DNA of 64,000 bases, taken from the NCBI RefSeq assembly GCF_001707825.1, contig NZ_LYBM01000015.1, positions 36,203-100,202 on the forward strand, given 5' to 3'. The stretch is from Veronia pacifica (GTDB lineage: Bacteria > Pseudomonadota > Gammaproteobacteria > Enterobacterales > Vibrionaceae). Under the pieces are notes generated by a model. That model made no database searches and was not told the origin of the DNA. It worked only from the letters and a program-made list of their open reading frames with translations. The position numbers and the translations under genes were made by a program. Shown here piece after piece: positions 62,204 to 64,000 of the stretch (its first letter is position 1; each line of letters begins with the position of its first letter).

Positions 62204-63541
62204 ATGAAAATAGTCATCATTGGCGGCGAAGCCGCTGGCATGAGTGCAGCAGCGAAAGCAAGCCGGGTGAACCCTCAGGCAGAGATTGTGGTCTATGAAG
62301 CCTCAGAGGTCATATCTTTTGGCGCCTGTGGCCTGCCCTATTTTGTCGGTGACGAATTCCAAAACCCCAAATATATGGCCGAATTTACGCCAGAACAGTT
62401 TGCTGAGCGTGGTGTCGAAGTCAACATTGGTCATAGAGTCAACAAGGTTGACGCTGACAACAAAAAGCTGGAAATCAGTTTTGGCGATCATACCTTTGTT
62501 ACTCACTATGACAGGCTGATGATTGCCACTGGCGCACGAGAAGTCCTTCCACCGATTGCAGGACTGGATAAGAAAGGGGTTCACTCATTGCGCCGAATGC
62601 AAGACGGTATTGATTTGAAAGCGGCCGTTGAACAGCCAGACTGCCAACACGTCACCATTATAGGCTCCGGTTTTATAGGCCTTGAAGTGGCAGAGGCAAT
62701 GATTCATCGCGGCAAAAAAGTCCGTCTGATAGAAAGAGCGGAACGACTGATCCCAGAAGCATTTGATTCTGAGATTGGTCAACATTTTTATGATGAGTTG
62801 CAACAAGCTGGTGTGGAAATTCTGACTGGGGAAAGCGTCACTGCCTTGGTTGGCGAAGAGAGCGTGCGAGGAATTGTCACCAACAAGGGTGAATATCCCA
62901 CTGATCTCGTTGTTGTCTGTACGGGTGTGAAACCCAATACCGAGTTTCTGAATGAAACAGGAATTGATTTGCTAGGTAACGGCGCAATTCGTATCGATAA
63001 TCATGGCAAGACCTCGCTAATCGATGTGTGGGCGGCAGGAGACTGTGCGTCTATTCCTCACGCTATTTCTGGGGCGGATGCCTATATTCCTCTCGCGACG
63101 GGTGCCAACAAGCTTGGCCGCATGGTTGGTGAGAATATCGCGATGACCGACAGCGACGGTCATTCATTTCCGGGCTCACTGGGTACCAGTTGTGTCAGAG
63201 TACTTGGATTAGAAGCCGGACGCACTGGATTGTCGGAGAAAGAGGCGATTGCAGCAGGCTTTGAGGTTAAAACCAAAACCATCAAAGACAAATGTCATAC
63301 CAATTACTGCGCCGGACAATCTGATATGTACATGAAGCTGATATACCAAGCCGACACAAAACGCATTCTCGGTGCACAGATTGTGGGATACAAAGGCGCT
63401 GTTCATCGCATTGATGCCATGGCTGTCGCTATCACCATGGGCGTCACGACGCCCCAGCTTGGGATGATGGATTTTGCCTATGCGCCTCCGTTCGCCCGTA
63501 CTTGGGACATTATGAATGTGGCTGGTAATGTCGCAAAGTAA
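62204..63541 (+). CDS. CoA-disulfide reductase-like FAD/NAD(P)H oxidoreductase
   Basis: A 445-residue flavoprotein of the CoA-disulfide reductase/NADH oxidase group. FAD loop GGEAAGMSAA (7-16), single redox Cys42 in SFGACGLPYFVGD (the CoADR/Npx position), NAD(P)H loop GSGFIGLEVAE and the second FAD motif VWAAGDCA. The C-terminal dimer domain ends DFAYAPPFARTWDIMNVAG. There is no rhodanese domain. Because it follows a cystine transporter, a role in reducing low-molecular-weight disulfides after cystine import is a reasonable inference; NADH peroxidase or oxidase activity is the alternative. Confidence 0.85.
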   Translation: MKIVIIGGEAAGMSAAAKASRVNPQAEIVVYEASEVISFGACGLPYFVGDEFQNPKYMAEFTPEQFAERGVEVNIGHRVNKVDADNKKLEISFGDHTFVTHYDRLMIATGAREVLPPIAGLDKKGVHSLRRMQDGIDLKAAVEQPDCQHVTIIGSGFIGLEVAEAMIHRGKKVRLIERAERLIPEAFDSEIGQHFYDELQQAGVEILTGESVTALVGEESVRGIVTNKGEYPTDLVVVCTGVKPNTEFLNETGIDLLGNGAIRIDNHGKTSLIDVWAAGDCASIPHAISGADAYIPLATGANKLGRMVGENIAMTDSDGHSFPGSLGTSCVRVLGLEAGRTGLSEKEAIAAGFEVKTKTIKDKCHTNYCAGQSDMYMKLIYQADTKRILGAQIVGYKGAVHRIDAMAVAITMGVTTPQLGMMDFAYAPPFARTWDIMNVAGNVAK

Positions 63542-63618
63542 AGATAGAGAGAACTGCACTCTCTTCGTGATCTGTTGCTGCTATCGATAGCGGTTTCACA
63601 ATACGACAGAGCGTTCTT

Positions 63619-63647
63619 AAAAAATGGGTCATAGCGGCCCATTTTTT
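63619..63647 (+). terminator. Terminator after the reductase gene
   Basis: Ten-base stem AAAAAATGGG/CCCATTTTTT (63619-63628 with 63638-63647). Confidence 0.85.
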
Positions 63648-63687
63648 GTATCCGTCTTAGCAAGCTTTGCTTTAGAGCAAATACAAA

Positions 63688-63714
63688 AAAGCCCCGGTCT
63701 CTCGACCAGGGCTT
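63688..63714 (-). terminator. Terminator of tRNA-Asn
   Basis: Imperfect GC-rich stem (AGCCCC-GGTC pairing with GACC-AGGGCT), with T6 on the minus-strand 3' side, immediately downstream of the tRNA. Confidence 0.8.
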
Positions 63715-63720
63715 TGAAGG

Positions 63721-63796
63721 TGGCTCCCCCTGCTGGACTTGAACCAGCGACATACGGATTAACAGTCCGCCGTTCTACCAACTGAACTAAGGGGGA
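63721..63796 (-). tRNA. tRNA-Asn (anticodon GTT)
   Basis: A 76-nt cloverleaf on the minus strand. The acceptor TCCCCCT pairs with AGGGGGA and is followed by G and an encoded CCA. The D arm has AGTTCAGTTGGTAGA, the anticodon loop is CTGTTAA (GTT) and the T arm has GGTTCAAGTCC. Confidence 0.97.
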
Positions 63797-63834
63797 ATTG
63801 ATTGTTCAACGAATTCACGTTGGACATCAATATA

Positions 63835-64000
63835 CGGTTGCCTGTAAGCGGAATCTACCGCGCATGGCTAAGCACTGACACATGTATGAAAGCATACAAA
63901 GAATTCAGCACCTTTTTGTAATGGTGCCTCGAGGCGGAATCGACCGCGCCCGGCTAGGGACCGACACATGTGTGCAAAGCACACAATGGCTCCAACACCT
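63835..64000 (-). repeat. Tandem tRNA-like repeat, period 86 bp (runs off window)
   Basis: Two diverged copies, from 63835 and from 63921, share blocks such as GCGGAATC(T/G)ACCGCGC and GACACATGT, offset by exactly 86 bp. On the minus strand the right copy ends like a tRNA 3' end: a T-loop-like GGTCGATTCC, then CGAGGCACCA. The left copy has lost the CCA. The period matches a class II tRNA with a long variable arm. These are best read as degenerate tRNA-derived units in a tRNA array. Confidence 0.55.

Overview
The window reads as a piece of a chromosome from a marine gammaproteobacterium of the family Vibrionaceae. The first 25 kb carries gene neighbourhoods typical of that family: fadH/sppA/ansA/yeaC, msrB/gapA/yeaD, the prkA-yeaH-spoVR stress operon, fadR/nhaB/dsbB with a long FadR of the Vibrio type, then a Nudix/YecA pair, terC, dusC and ycgN. 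The genus cannot be fixed from sequence reading alone (Enterovibrio/Grimontia/Photobacterium-like is an inference).

Layout. 1-25 kb: housekeeping and stress genes, well separated by rho-independent terminators, with a near-perfect FadR operator in front of fadH. 25-33 kb: an exonuclease plus a CBS/nucleotidyltransferase protein, two secondary transporters (BCCT and a frameshifted dicarboxylate/amino-acid symporter), a putative heavy-metal/manganese exporter preceded by a Fur box, and a tiny zinc-ribbon gene. 33-41 kb: a di-haem peroxidase lipoprotein, a kexin-like secreted protease paired with its probable external chaperone, an RsgA-type GTPase with an in-frame stop, and an unrecognised glycine-rich gene in AT-rich DNA. 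41-60 kb: a catechol siderophore locus. 60-64 kb: a cystine transporter plus CoA-disulfide-reductase-like flavoprotein, tRNA-Asn, and a tandem tRNA-like repeat running off the end.

The most notable system is the siderophore locus. It has the complete logic of a myxochelin/pseudochelin pathway. A dedicated DAHP synthase feeds chorismate. MxcD (isochorismate synthase), MxcF (isochorismatase plus aryl carrier) and MxcC (dehydrogenase) make 2,3-dihydroxybenzoate, and MxcE activates it. The single-module NRPS MxcG (C-A-T-reductase, with a lysine-like pocket) couples two aryl groups to lysine and releases the product reductively. The class III aminotransferase MxcL converts the aldehyde to an amine. 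The amidohydrolase MxcM matches the enzyme type that closes the imidazoline ring in pseudochelin. MxcK-like siderophore-interacting protein and an MFS exporter complete the operon. Fur boxes lie in front of all three transcription units. No TonB receptor, periplasmic binding protein or phosphopantetheinyl transferase lies in the window.

A second theme is gene interruption. Four conserved genes (ansA, a Rossmann oxidoreductase, the dicarboxylate symporter, mxcK) each carry exactly one single-base frameshift, and rsgA has one in-frame amber codon. The frameshifts sit in short G/C runs or an A7 tract, so read-level errors must be excluded before calling them pseudogenes.
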